From assembly GCA_019321725.1 (NCBI GenBank), contig CM033110.1, positions 14,563,278 to 14,627,277 on the forward strand: a stretch of 64,000 bases of DNA, read 5' to 3'. The notes below the pieces were generated by a model. That model was given only the letters and a program-made list of their open reading frames with translations, searched no databases and had not been told where the DNA came from. The position numbers were made by a program, and so were the translations under genes. Origin of the DNA: Paulownia fortunei (taxonomy: Eukaryota; Streptophyta; Magnoliopsida; Lamiales; Paulowniaceae). This document shows positions 1-10,201 of the stretch, one piece after another. How positions within the stretch are numbered: the stretch's first letter is position 1; every line of letters starts with the position of its first letter.

Positions 1-303
1 ATGAATAGCATTATGGAGAACATTTGAACAGAAAATGATATTGGGGATAAAATGTTATAATAAATGTAAGTTGAGAGGGGTAAAATGCTTAAAATATACT
101 TTCGGGGATAAAATATTAATATGATTAAGTTTGAGGGGGCAAAGTGTTAAAATTTACTTTGGGGGGTCAAGTACTAAAATTGTTAAGTTTGAGATGGTGA
201 AGTGTTTACCCTATACTCTATTTGTTTGATTCTTCATTTGCCACATTCACTTACAATTGACAATGCAATGCGATTCACCCGAAAATAATTTGAGTCCAAT
301 AAT
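1..303. repeat. Non-coding, degenerate ~50-bp tandem repeat
   Basis: About the first 220 bases hold three to four degenerate units built on a 'taagtttgagggggtaaagtgttaaaat' theme (seen near 65-100, 118-160 and 180-215). There is no open reading frame of note. The rest up to the miniature hAT element at 304 is plain AT-rich sequence. The unit boundaries are approximate. Confidence 0.45.
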
Positions 304-788
304 TAGGGATGTCAATGGGTTCAAGTTTTACCCAAACTCGCCTCATTCGGGGCGGGTTCGAATTGAATAAGTGGGTAATAGGTTCATTTTTTTAGATCTG
401 CTGGGTTCGGGGTAGGTAACGGGTCCAAGATGACTTGCTCCGTACCTGCCCCGAATATAAAGTGTATAAATATATTAGAGTTTCATATGTTTGACTTTTT
501 TATTTTTTCTTCTCCTTTCACCATCATTTTTTTGCCGCTACACTTCTATTATACCTTGGGATAATTTTTTATTTTATAGCTATTTTTAACTATTTTTTTG
601 TTTGATTGTTTCAAAAATAAAACAACTAACAGGTTTGATAGGTTAAACCCACCGAGTACGGATCCGGGGCAAGACGGTCCAAACTAAATGAAAACGGGGC
701 AGGGCGGGTTCGAATTTATATTTTTCTTAGTGGGGTGGGTCCCGGGTCCAATCAAAACCATCCCAGACCCATTTCATTGACATCCCCA
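304..788. mobile_element. Non-autonomous hAT-type miniature element
   Basis: A 485-bp element without coding capacity. It starts TAGGGATGTCAATGGG and ends with an inverted copy (ATTGACATCCCCA). It is flanked by a perfect 8-bp target duplication CCAATAAT (296-303 and 789-796), the length hAT transposases make. Its first ~200 bases match the left end of the large hAT element at 54745-58935, including the stretch that reads 'gggtaacgggtccaag'. It is therefore best read as an internal-deletion derivative of that family. The perfect duplication suggests a relatively recent insertion. Confidence 0.9.
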
Positions 789-796
789 CCAATAAT

Positions 797-1655
797 CTAA
801 AAAGACCTAATTCAGTGGGCCCTAGTGAAAAGATTAAGAGGCTTATCAGTGCATATATCCTATCATACAAAAATACTACCCCCACTCAAATTCCTATAAA
901 TATCATATCTCCTTTCATTTTGAGGTGTGTTCAATTCATTTGCCATCTTATAGATTTATGTTCTTTGTCAATATTCTCTGTTCTAGTACTTATTTGATCT
1001 TCGAAGGTTTATCGTCGAATGTCCTGGCGTTTCTAACGGTCAGGAAGGAACTCGTCACTCAACCAACTAATTAAAGAGAAGTTGACTTTTGTCAACTCGA
1101 GAGATACAACATCATTTTGGCACCATCTATGAAAAATCCTATCTTAATACTGAGAATGCAAATAAGATTTAGAGCAAGAGAAACTAGCGCTCAAGGCACT
1201 TCTCAAGAAGAAAGGTTAAATGGTAATGGAGTATAGCAACAACAAGAGTTGTCCCCTCCTCTAGAGTGACCCACCACCACTACAACAAGGAGAGCCAGAG
1301 CAGTGCAGATCACATATAAAGCCCTCCTAGCTTTGATAGAGGATGCCTCAACATGGGCCGCAACAATAGCAGTGGCCCCGTACACTAAGAACCTAAATGA
1401 GCCCCCTCAATCCTCTCATCGAAGTCGTAGTTTATCCTCATCACTCGAAAGGGCTGAGCCTTGGAGTGAAGAGTTGAGAAGTAGAAAAGTCAATATTTGA
1501 GAAGAGGTCAATAGTCGAATATCCCTCCCTGAGGAAGACAAGAGGCATAGGGTAGGAGAATGACTTATACTTAGAATATGATTCCCCTATAGTCAAGGGG
1601 TTGCATGGAGGAGTAGTTGTCTCTTGTGGTAGCATGGCCAAAGCGTAGCTCATTC
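797..1655 (+). mobile_element. 5' LTR end and leader of a gypsy retrotransposon (fragment)
   Basis: A TATA-like box (cctataaatatcatat, ~892-907) is followed at ~1117 by 'ttggcaccatctatgaaaaa'. This is a mutated form of the TGGCGCCGTCTGTGGG primer-binding segment typical of Tat-lineage gypsy elements, so an LTR should end just before it. The following ~530 bases resemble a gag leader with several stops and no intact reading frame. The fragment stops where another LTR begins near 1661. I cannot place its own LTR start. Confidence 0.5.
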
Positions 1656-1660
1656 TCTTA

Positions 1661-2242
1661 TGTCATGCTAACAAAATCCTTCTCTTCGGGAATCAAAATA
1701 TTTTAAACTTGACTCGAGTAGGTTTTGGTTGGGTCGTGTAAGTCTTTGCGAGATGGTTGAGCTAGTCTGTGCAGAGGCAGCTTTTGCTGGATGGGCAGGT
1801 TAAGGTCGAGCGAACTGATCTTACATTACACAACATTATGCAAATTGCCCAACTCAACTCATTTAAGGATCTCGACTTAGTCATCTTAGCTCAGCTCTTA
1901 CTTAAAAAGAGCTAGGACAGACACTTGAGTCCTAAAACAACTCTATTAATGTAAAATAATCCTACCAAATGTAGATTCCTTAACAGGCGGGTAATTGCAT
2001 TATCATGATTATCTCGCCAATTGTCTACTATATAAAGGCTATATTAAAATATGTTTTACATTATGCACTTTATATCCCAACACTACATATTTTCGATTAC
2101 CCTCTCATCACTGTTATTGATTTTCATTGGGCAACCCCTAGCATCCCTGACCATTGTTTTGTAGGTGTTGATCAGATGAGGATTGAGACGTTAAAGGTGT
2201 TGATTGGGAATTTCTTGATGAGTGCAATTTTGGTATGTATCA
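1661..2242 (+). repeat. LTR (5') of Tat-lineage gypsy element
   Basis: This segment matches 33679-34309 in the same orientation over most of its length: shared 'cgagtaggttttgg', 'atggttgagctagt', 'gtctactatataaagg / gtctactatatataagg' (TATA box) and the terminal 'caattttggtaygtatca'. It ends in CA at 2242 and is followed directly by 'agtggcgctgtttgtgggaa', a good tRNA primer-binding site. That fixes the LTR/internal boundary. The left boundary near 1661 is approximate, because similarity to the other copy fades there. Confidence 0.7.
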
Positions 2243-2262
2243 AGTGGCGCTGTTTGTGGGAA
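2243..2262 (+). other. Gypsy primer-binding site
   Basis: TGGCGCTGTTTGTGGGAA lies directly after the LTR end CA at 2242. Tat-lineage elements commonly carry a TGGCGCCGTTTGTGGG-type site here, where a host tRNA primes minus-strand DNA synthesis. One position differs from that usual form. Confidence 0.65.
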
Positions 2263-2280
2263 TAATTGAGTTAAGATGTG

Positions 2281-3407
2281 AGAGCATGACAGGTAATGGA
2301 AAAGAGCCACAAGGTGGTTCTAGTGAAAGGTTCACCCGAATTGGAATAATGAGTATGTTACTGAAAAATTTAGGGTCAAATCAATTGCATGAGGAGCATA
2401 GCCTTGGCGAAGAGGATGACCTACTCCCTGTTACGTTGGCTATCTCCTCCATTGCGCTATTGATGCTCTGCGTGCGAATCTTATGCCAAAGTCTGGCCTT
2501 GATGTCAAGGGTAGTTGACAATGGAGCAATTGGCAGGTTTGGTCACGGTGATAGTGAATGCATCCCTCAGACTGAGAGTAACATGGTGGAGAAGGTGGAA
2601 GGTCATAAGTAGGCATATGAGAATCAAGATGTGAGTCACACCTCAATATATAGGGGATGAGCCACATCGAAGGGACAATATGATTTATCCAAAATGATGG
2701 ATGGTCTGCACAAAAGAATAAATGAGATTAAGAGAAAAATAATAGGGAAAAGTGCATATTAGAATAGGTGAATCCCTTTTTTAGAGGAGGTGATGGTGGA
2801 TGACTCATCGGCTAACTTCAGCTATCTGAATTATAAATATGACAAAACCTCATACCCATTCGAGCATCTAAATAGATTTGAGAATTCAGCCTTGTTACAT
2901 AGGTATTTAGATAGGGTTAGATATTTTTAACTATGTTGGCTAAATTTTCTCAACAATTGTTCAACCAACTCTCGTTGGATTCTATCCACTCCATTAAGGA
3001 GTTCAACTCAGTGTTCTTACATCAATTCGCTAGTTTTAAGAAGTACCAAAAAACATCTTTGATGTTCTTCAGCCTACGGCAGAAGCAGAGGCACTAAGGA
3101 GCTGCATCAAAAGGTTCATTACCGCTGCATTAAAGGTTCTCTAATCTACCCAGGATGTGCTCTCGAATGCATTACTGTATGGCCTCTAGGATGGGTAATT
3201 TTTTAGATCACTGTCCGCTAGACTTGCTAAGAGATTTGATGACTTATTAGCTCAGGCTCAGAAGTATATTAACCTGGAAGAGACCTAGAGAATGAAGAGG
3301 GAGGAAGGAGAAGAGGAAGCCGAATAGGGACAACGGTAGTTCAAGTAAGAAATTGAGGCCTGAGGTGAGAAGTGGAAGCCAGGGTACACCCCTTGTGCTT
3401 GAGTGAT
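2281..3407 (+). pseudogene. Gypsy (Tat lineage) gag, degenerate
   Basis: Codes for the structural gag polyprotein of the retrotransposon. An N-terminal reading frame (from the ATG at 2286) runs to 2612. Past a degenerate stretch, a retrotransposon gag domain can be read between ~2830 and 3300 with frameshifts and stops. Recognisable pieces include 'KEFNSVFLHQFASFKKYQKT', the 'NLP' segment and an 'AQKYINLEE'-like end, all of which align in order with Retrotrans_gag (PF03732) in plant gypsy elements. The frame is then cut at 3407 by an R1 insertion and resumes at 5247. It cannot produce a functional product. Confidence 0.75.
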
Positions 3408-5246
3408 TGTTCATAGATTTTTTTTGCAAACCACAAGTGCACAATGTCAAGTTTTAGTACAACGTTGAGTTTTGTATCGTATCTACAAGGATTGTAATAA
3501 AAAATTACATCAAGTACCATAGTTCAAATATTCCCAATTTTATCCAAAAAATCAAATGATGATTGGTAAACAAAGTTGAGTGAGATAAAAATAATGCACA
3601 GACAAGAAATTTTAGAAGAATGACTCACCTAATTATCACCTATGTTTTTCATTCCAAAACATACCAATTCAAGTCAAGAACATATGTAAGTTAAGAATTC
3701 ATAAGTTTAACAATTCCCTTTCTCGAGTATCAAATTGACTATGAGTTCTAACATGAATTTCAATATCTCTATAAAAATTCAAGAATAAAACTCTACAAAA
3801 GTTCAATGAATTCTTCTTCAAAACTTCAAAGATTTCATAAACTTCTTAACTCTATGATTCGTAGGTCGTGTTATCCTTATGATCATGTATAATCTTTCTT
3901 CTCTCAAGTATCAAATCTCATACATCAAACAATCTCAATTAATTGTCAAATAATCAAGATGCAATACTAAACAAGATAACACAAATAAGGTGAATAACTT
4001 TAACTAATATTGTTTGGAACTTAAAACATAGGATCAAATAAGATTACATCATCCTTTAGAAAGAAAAGTTTAGTTCATCATGAATGAATACAACTTCAAG
4101 AAATAAATAAAAAAGAGCATGAAAATTGTTCACCAATTTGTGAAGTGGAAGGAATGATTGAAGCTCTCCTTGTCTCCAAGCCTCCCCTGTTTTGGTTCCA
4201 GAAAAATGAACGACTTTTGTGTTCAAGAACCAATCCCTCCTTTGGTTGATGCTAATCATTATTTTTAAACTTCTCAGAAATGATTGTTTTCCCAAAAGTC
4301 TTCCAAAATAACCTTGAAATCCTTCCACTTTTCTTGGATTTTCTTCAAAAGAAACCTGAAATCCTTCTCTTTTTCTTGGCTTTTTTCTCATTTTTCTCTC
4401 CACCAATTTAGTGTATCCCACTACATCATCACATGGGTAATGAAGTATACGTGTATCTAATATGTATATCTCATAAAAATGCTAAAATTCGTGATCCATT
4501 GCCACTTGTCGCGAAAAAAAAAACGCATCAACATATTTTTTGTTGAAGGGCAACACCTAAGTATGGAATAATGATGCCTAGGAGTTGTGTATTCTATCTT
4601 GGAAGCCTAAGATGGCACCTAGGTGCCATGTATTCTATCCTGGCAGCCTCGGATTGTGCCTAGGCACCGTTGCTACTATTTTTTCCTTCTTCAATTCAAC
4701 ACTTTGACACTGTTCACCCCCTTATAACTAGTTTTTTTTTATCTCTTTACAGGATGAATTGGCTTTTGATGTCTTCTAATAAATTTTAGCTTTGTGTCTT
4801 GTCTTTCCATAGGCACTTTAATAAACTAAATATGACATTTGTGGAGAGTGTTAGGCTAGAAATACCAAAATATATCATACCAAAAATTTCAGCCCAGTGC
4901 TCACTCTTGAACTCGATTTTTCTCATTGAGATCGATCGAATTGGATTTTGTGGAAAAATATAGAAGTTATAGACATGTCTCTTATCTTTACAATGATTTA
5001 AGAATAAATTCAAAATGATATTTGAATAAGAGTTATGATTGAAATACAAAAATTGTCATCAGTCACACCACAATTTAAATTGTTTAACATTTCAATCAAG
5101 TTTTTGGTTTCTTTCCATTTTTTTCTCCTTTTGTTATTACCTACAATATTTCAAATTAAATTCATAAAAAGTAATAAAAACACTTGAAGACAAACTAAAT
5201 ATTAATAAAAAAATATATGAATTATCGGTAGAAAACCAACTTATTA
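3408..5246 (-). mobile_element. R1 repeat copy a (LTR-like, non-coding), inserted in gypsy gag
   Basis: An 1839-bp non-coding repeat homologous, in the same orientation, to 48253-49814 and, inverted, to 6082-13095 (split) and 18097-19755. Its start TGTTCATAG and end ...CTTATTA fit mutated TG...CA LTR termini. The 5 bases on each side, GTGAT (3403-3407) and GCGAT (5247-5251), look like a 5-bp target duplication with one mismatch, as LTR elements make. The centre (~4545-4672) is a GC-richer block of short repeats ('gcctaggcacc', 'ggcacctaggtgcc') that differs from the other copies. The ORFs inside are not convincing. Best reading: a solo LTR or a non-autonomous LTR element. The family is not identified. 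Confidence 0.75.
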
Positions 5247-6081
5247 GCGATTCACCCCTCTAGTGGCAACTTGTTCCCAAGTTCTGGTGAGGGGCAAAAG
5301 TTGTTGAGGTGGCCCAAGAATTACTCACAAACACCTATGAAACCAAAGTAAGATAAGTTTTGCAGATTCCATAATGACTATAACCATATGACGGATAATT
5401 GTTGCCACTTAAGGGCTAAATTAGAGCGATTAATCCAGGCCGACTACCTATAGGACTAGCTATTTAAAGAAAATGATTATGACCCGAAGAAATGAGGGAT
5501 TATTAAACCCCCCTCTCGCTAAAGGATGAGCTGGAGAACCAGGGAGAGGGAAGAGCCAGACATAGAGAAGATCTAGCTAGCCCTATAGAAGAAGTGTAAT
5601 ATAAATGATTATAGAATAATCAATTGATGGAGATTCTAATCAAGTAAGGAGATCTCACACCAGGTCAACCCAGTAATGGAGGGAGTGAGGACGTCTAGAG
5701 ATTAGCCAAGTGGCGAGTGGCCCCATGATTCAGTTTGGATACTAAGGGTGGCCCAGTAATTATAGCCAAGTGGCGAGTGGCCTAGTAAGGATACTAAGGG
5801 TCTATAGACACCTCATAATTATGCTCTTTGCATCATTACCACCATAGCAAATTATGAAGTGGCAAGGGTGTTTGTGGATATAGGAAGTTCTATAAATATC
5901 ATTTTCTACGAGTGCTATAAGTAGATGGATTTAGGACTGGAGCCACAACCTGTGTACACAACTCTATTTGGATTAGGAGGTGGGGTAGTTCAACTACTCA
6001 GGAAAGTTGTCATGCACCGTAACCCTAGGGACATAGCCAATGAGGAGAACTAGGATGGTAAGGATTTTGGTTGTTGATTTT
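5247..6081 (+). pseudogene. Gypsy gag zinc knuckle and protease segment, degenerate
   Basis: Continues the gag-pol frame after R1 copy a. At ~5320-5450 the translation includes 'KFCRFHNDYNHMTDNCCHL' and 'ERLIQADYL', the CxxH...C region typical of Tat-lineage gag. At ~5840-6075 a retropepsin-like segment is visible: 'VDIGSSINIIF' (the active-site D(T/I)GSS motif), 'LEPQPVYTTLFGL' and 'MVRILVV'. The segment 5690-5810 contains two near-identical short repeats (5703-5725 and 5762-5784, 'agccaagtggcgagtggcc'). The frame breaks at the second R1 insertion and resumes at 13096 with 'STYFIYNVILGRP', exactly where this protease should continue. Confidence 0.75.
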
Positions 6082-6672
6082 TATTGAGTTGATTTTATTC
6101 CTTTAATTTAGATACATTTAATATAATATTTTGTTAGTCTTCTAACATATTTTATTGCTTTTATGTATTTTATATGATGTTTATAGAAAAATAAACGTGG
6201 TACAGATATCCAAGAAATCCAAGAAAAAAAGCTAAGCCAAAAACTCCAATAAAGAGACGCTACATCTCTAGTTCCAACTTTAGGCAAGTTTTATATTTTG
6301 AGCATAACATTGTGATCCAAAGTCCAATTGATGTGACTTTTGGTGATTTTTAAATATAAGAGTTGGAGCTACAACTATCATGTTGACCACTCATCCCAGT
6401 TCGGTCGTGGTAAAGAGAAAAATTGGATTAAAAAGTTAGCACTTGACTGAAACTTTTAGATATGGCATCTCTTAGTATTTTTGGCATAACAGCCTCCAAA
6501 AATTTGATATTAAGATGATTCAAGCTGATAGAAAGCCAACACAAAGGGATACAATTAATGTGAAGATATTAAAAGCTAATTTATTTTATAAATAGGCTAA
6601 AAAGGTAAAAGTTTGGCACCACAATGCCTGATTTTGGGGCCACGACGCAATTGCTGAAAATTAGGCAATAAG
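6082..6672 (+). mobile_element. R1 repeat copy b, left half (split by copia)
   Basis: Homologous to the first ~600 bases of R1 copy c at 18097-18700. Shared landmarks include 'gagagaaaaattggattaaaaagt / gtgagaaaaattaggttgaag', 'actgaaacttttyaratatgg' and 'gatttgatattragrtgattcaag'. It stops at about 6672 where copia leader sequence begins. The missing right half is found at 12326-13095. The exact left end could be a few bases earlier (6075). Confidence 0.75.
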
Positions 6673-7010
6673 CTGAGAGCCACGATTTCACTTATTTAGT
6701 GAATTTTGGATTTATGAATACATATTTTTAAATTGTTTAAATTCATATTAATTATATAAAATTTGATTTTGCAAATTTTTAATTGGAATAATTTTAATTG
6801 CTTATTTAAATTATTTAAATATGAAAATTAAAAAAAAAACAAACGAACCCCAAACGACACGACGAACAGCACCACTATTGCCCGTCGAGCGCGCACCGGG
6901 TGCCCGCGCGTGCAGCCGGGCCCCCAGCGCCCGCTGTCGGGGGCTGGGCGACGGGCTCCCAGCGCCCAGCATCGGGTGACGACGGGCACCCAGCGCCGGA
7001 TGACGTGCGA
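6673..7010 (+). repeat. Inverted copy of copia leader with GC-rich block
   Basis: 6673-6840 is the reverse complement of ~10025-10190: 'gagccacgatttcacttatttagtg' here against 'gagccatggtttcgcttatttagtg' on the other strand, continuing for ~160 bases. The GC-rich block that follows (6850-7010) is exceptional in this AT-rich window and consists of repeated 'gcgcccagc / gggtgccc'-like units. Its beginning, 'acagcaccactattgcccgt', matches 9897-9916 in DIRECT orientation, so the block is flipped relative to its AT-rich flank. Confidence 0.75.
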
Positions 7011-7050
7011 TCAGATCGAAGAGTTTTTATACTTAATTCAGTTTGTTTCT

Positions 7051-8654
7051 CTACTTCAGTTCTGAATTCTTTGAACTTTCAAATACTTCAGACTTGTACC
7101 TTAAAAGGTACACATAACCATACCTAGAGAAGTTATCGGTAAAGGTTAAGAAGTAGTTATAGTTCCCACGGGCATTAACATTTAGTAGTCCACATATATC
7201 TGTATGGATCAAATCCAATAGATGCTTGGTTCGCTCCACTTGTCCAATAAATGGAGATATGATCGTCTTTTTTTTTAGGCAGGATTCACAAGTTGGTAGA
7301 TATTGCTCTTTCGTTAGATCAAACAATTATGCCAATTTGTTAATCCTTTTCTCAGAAATATGTCCTAATCTTGTGTGCCACAGGCTCATTGAACTATGAT
7401 TATCTAATTTTCTTTTATTTTGTTGAATTGTGAAAATGGGGTTATGGGGAGTAATAGTATATAAACAATTCGTCAAAGAATCAGAATATATAAAATCAGA
7501 ACGTTTGAAAATGGAACAATTTTCATTCTCAATGGTAAATCTAAAACCTTCTCTATCCAAAACTGGAATAGAGATAATGTTGTTAATAATATCCGGAACA
7601 AAAAGACAATTATTTAAAACTATTACATAATCATTCTCTAAAGCCAGATTAATGATCCCTATAGCTAATGCAGCAACTCTTGCTCCATTTCCTATCCTGA
7701 GGACTGTCTCTCCTCCATCCAGCTTCCTACTTCTTGCCATCATCTGCAAATCATTGTAAATATGTGAGCCACAACCGGTATCTAATATCCAAGAAGTATT
7801 GTTAACCAACAAGTTAACTTCAACAAAATATATACCTGAACTCTTCAGGCTTGCAAGATACTCCTTGTAATTCCTCTTCCAGTACCCTGGTTTGCCGCAG
7901 TAATGGCACTTGTCATTGGCTTGAGAAGAAATCTTTTTGACACCGCACTTAGCTTTCAACTTATTAGGTTTAGAGGAACCTTTTCCTTTCTTCTTTCTTT
8001 TCTTGGGCTTTTTAGCTTTTGATCCAGAAGAAGATCCAACAAGCAGAACCGGCTTATCCTTTTTCATGGTGGACTCAGCCGTCTTTTACATGTTCACAAG
8101 CTCAGCGAGACCAGTCTCCTTGTTGTGCATGTCAAAGTTGACAACAAAGGTGTCAAATGATGGAGGCAGAGACTGCAGTAGAAGGTCCGTATATAGTTCG
8201 TTCTCCATAACGACTCCAAGGGACGCCAGCCTTTCAATAAGGGCTATCATCTTCAATCCATGATCTGGACTGAAGAGCCCTCAGTCATACGACATCTGAA
8301 AAGCTCTTTTGAGATCTGATATCTCGTTTGCCGAGTTCTTTCACCATACAACTCTTGTAGGTGAATGAGGATCCCATAAGCAGTATCTTGATCCTCGTTC
8401 TGCCTCTACAGCTCATTTGACATCGATGCCAGCATGTAGCATCGAGTCTGCAGATTGTCATCAACATGACATAAGTAATCTGCATAATTCTCTGAAGTAA
8501 TATTCTCCGATGGTACCGAAGGAGGCACAGTGTCGAGGACATATGCCCTTTTCTCCGACTGAAAAACTATCTTTAGGTTTTTTAGCCAATCAACAAAATT
8601 AGGTCCAGTTAATTTATTTTGTTCAACGATTGTTGCAAGTGGATTCTTTGCCAT
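7051..8654 (-). pseudogene. Copia gag-pol fragment (gag, protease, partial integrase)
   Basis: Would encode the copia polyprotein. From its ATG at 8654 the frame starts 'MAKNPLATIVEQNKLTGPNF' and 'WLKNLKIVFQSEKRAYVLD', a UBN2/gag-type N-terminus. Around 8300-8100 the frame is broken by shifts. From 8067 a 246-residue frame carries the zinc knuckle CHYCGKPGYWKRNYKEY (C-x2-C-x4-x4-C-like, with the H and last C altered), the aspartic protease motif 'WILDTGCGSHI' and the pre-integrase motif 'LWHTRLGHISEKRINKL'. Directly downstream, 7326-7051 continues with integrase ('LLDLIHTDICGLL', 'FLTFTDNFSRYGYVYLL', containing the first catalytic D). Everything after this D is missing: the integrase rest, RT and RNase H. 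The first part is relatively well preserved. Confidence 0.85.
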
Positions 8655-10183
8655 TTTAGTAGAATAATCTACAAAACATGCACGAAGCAGAAAATGCGTA
8701 AACTATGGGAAAAACATATTCATTTAATATAATGTCTTTAATACTAAATGTCACCCACTATTTTTTTTTTCGAATTCCATCACCCCTAATGGAATTTCAA
8801 GAAATCAAATTTCCTAGTGAGCTTGAGGTCCAATGGAAATATTTCACACTTCAATTTTATGAGCCCATGAAATATTTTATCGGTAGTCAACTCTTTGACG
8901 ATTGTATCATTATACAACCCTCAAGTTTGTTTTGCCTCACTTCTTCTCATATACCCCAATTTTATGAGCCCATATGGTACTAAGTGTCAAACAATCGTGT
9001 AGATAGAGCATCAAGATGTCCCACGACTTATGGCCAACATAATGACGATTCCATCTCATGAGTATCTCAATGCTTGATAGAGATCACAACTTTCCAACAC
9101 AAGACCACCCAACGACTCATGGTCAGTGATCAAGTGCGGTAACGGTCGTCATGTCTCTATCTTTGATGGTAGGCATGGTAGGTCCTACCTAACTTATCCA
9201 TTTTTGTTTGAAATTGAATTTTCAAAAAATTCTTTTACTTAATTTTAGTAAATTAAATGGGGTTTAATTTTATCCAAGACCTCATCATAATTTAAATTAG
9301 GTTGGTTATTTAATGCATGACATCATAATATCATTCCGCAGGTATAAAAGCATTAAATAAAATTCTAAGCATGCATCTAATACATACTTAAATAAATGGA
9401 TGATCATGAACCAGTCATATGCGGTCCATTTGAGCCAAAAATGAACCTAAGATCAGTCTAAGGGTAATAAAATAGAATAGAACCTATTCTATTACATAAT
9501 TGTATCCCATACAAACATGGGCCTTCTTTTTTATTCTCCTTCGTCTTCCAAAAAAAAAGAAAAACCTTACTATCTATTCTACTCTCTTTACAGAAAATAA
9601 AATAACTTATATAAATGAAATAAGAGGCTCGTAGGCCCTATTTTAAAACCCAAAAATATTAAATAAAACCAATCACATTGGTTCAATGGCTCATGATCAT
9701 CCCATATATGCTTATAATTAACATCATATGCAATTATCAAAATATGTAAATTTACCAAGTTGTTAAACACAATTTTTCTTTTAACTTGGTATAATTTTTA
9801 ATTGCTTGAAAAATAATTTCTCTTTGAAAAATAATTTTTTAGAAATAAATAAAATTAACATTTAATTTTAATATTCCAGAAAAAAAAAGAACCCGGAACA
9901 GCACCACTGTTGCCCGTCGGGCGCGCGCTGGGTGCCTGCTGTCAAGTGATGGGTGACAGGCACCCGTGGGCGTACCAGCACCCGCTGTCGGGTGTCTGAC
10001 ACCCAATGCCTGTGTCATCAATTTTTTTTTATTTTTATATTTAAACAATTTAAATAAGCAATTAAAATTAGTCCAATTAAAAATTTCTGAAAATATGCAA
10101 AATCAAATTTTATATAATTAACATGAATTTAAACAATTTAAAAACATGTATTTATAAATCCAAAATTCACTAAATAAGCGAAA
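8655..10183 (-). other. Copia leader (untranslated) region
   Basis: No coding capacity is convincing between the gag start and the primer site. The right part (10025-10183) is the AT-rich leader arm that is repeated inverted at 6673-6840. Next to it (9895-10015) lies the GC-rich block with 'gcacccgctgtcgggtg'-type repeats. 8700-9890 is AT-rich and contains two near-identical sentences ('cccaattttatgagcccat', 'tcacaat...gagcccatg') at ~8850 and ~8955. I see no gene in it. Confidence 0.6.
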
Positions 10184-10201
10184 CCATGGCTCTGATAACA
10201 C
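10184..10201 (-). other. Copia primer-binding site (initiator Met tRNA)
   Basis: On the - strand the sequence after the LTR end ...CCCAACA is GTGTTATCAGAGCCATGG. This matches the TGGTATCAGAGC primer site, complementary to the 3' end of initiator methionine tRNA, used by most plant copia elements, with one change (GTGTT for TTGGT). It fixes the strand of the element and the inner LTR border at 10202. Confidence 0.8.

Noticed and set aside
6900..7127. 75-residue Pro/Ala-rich ORF in the GC-rich island
   Set aside because: The island is a repeat inside an inverted copia leader; the frame runs into unrelated AT-rich DNA and has no conserved content.
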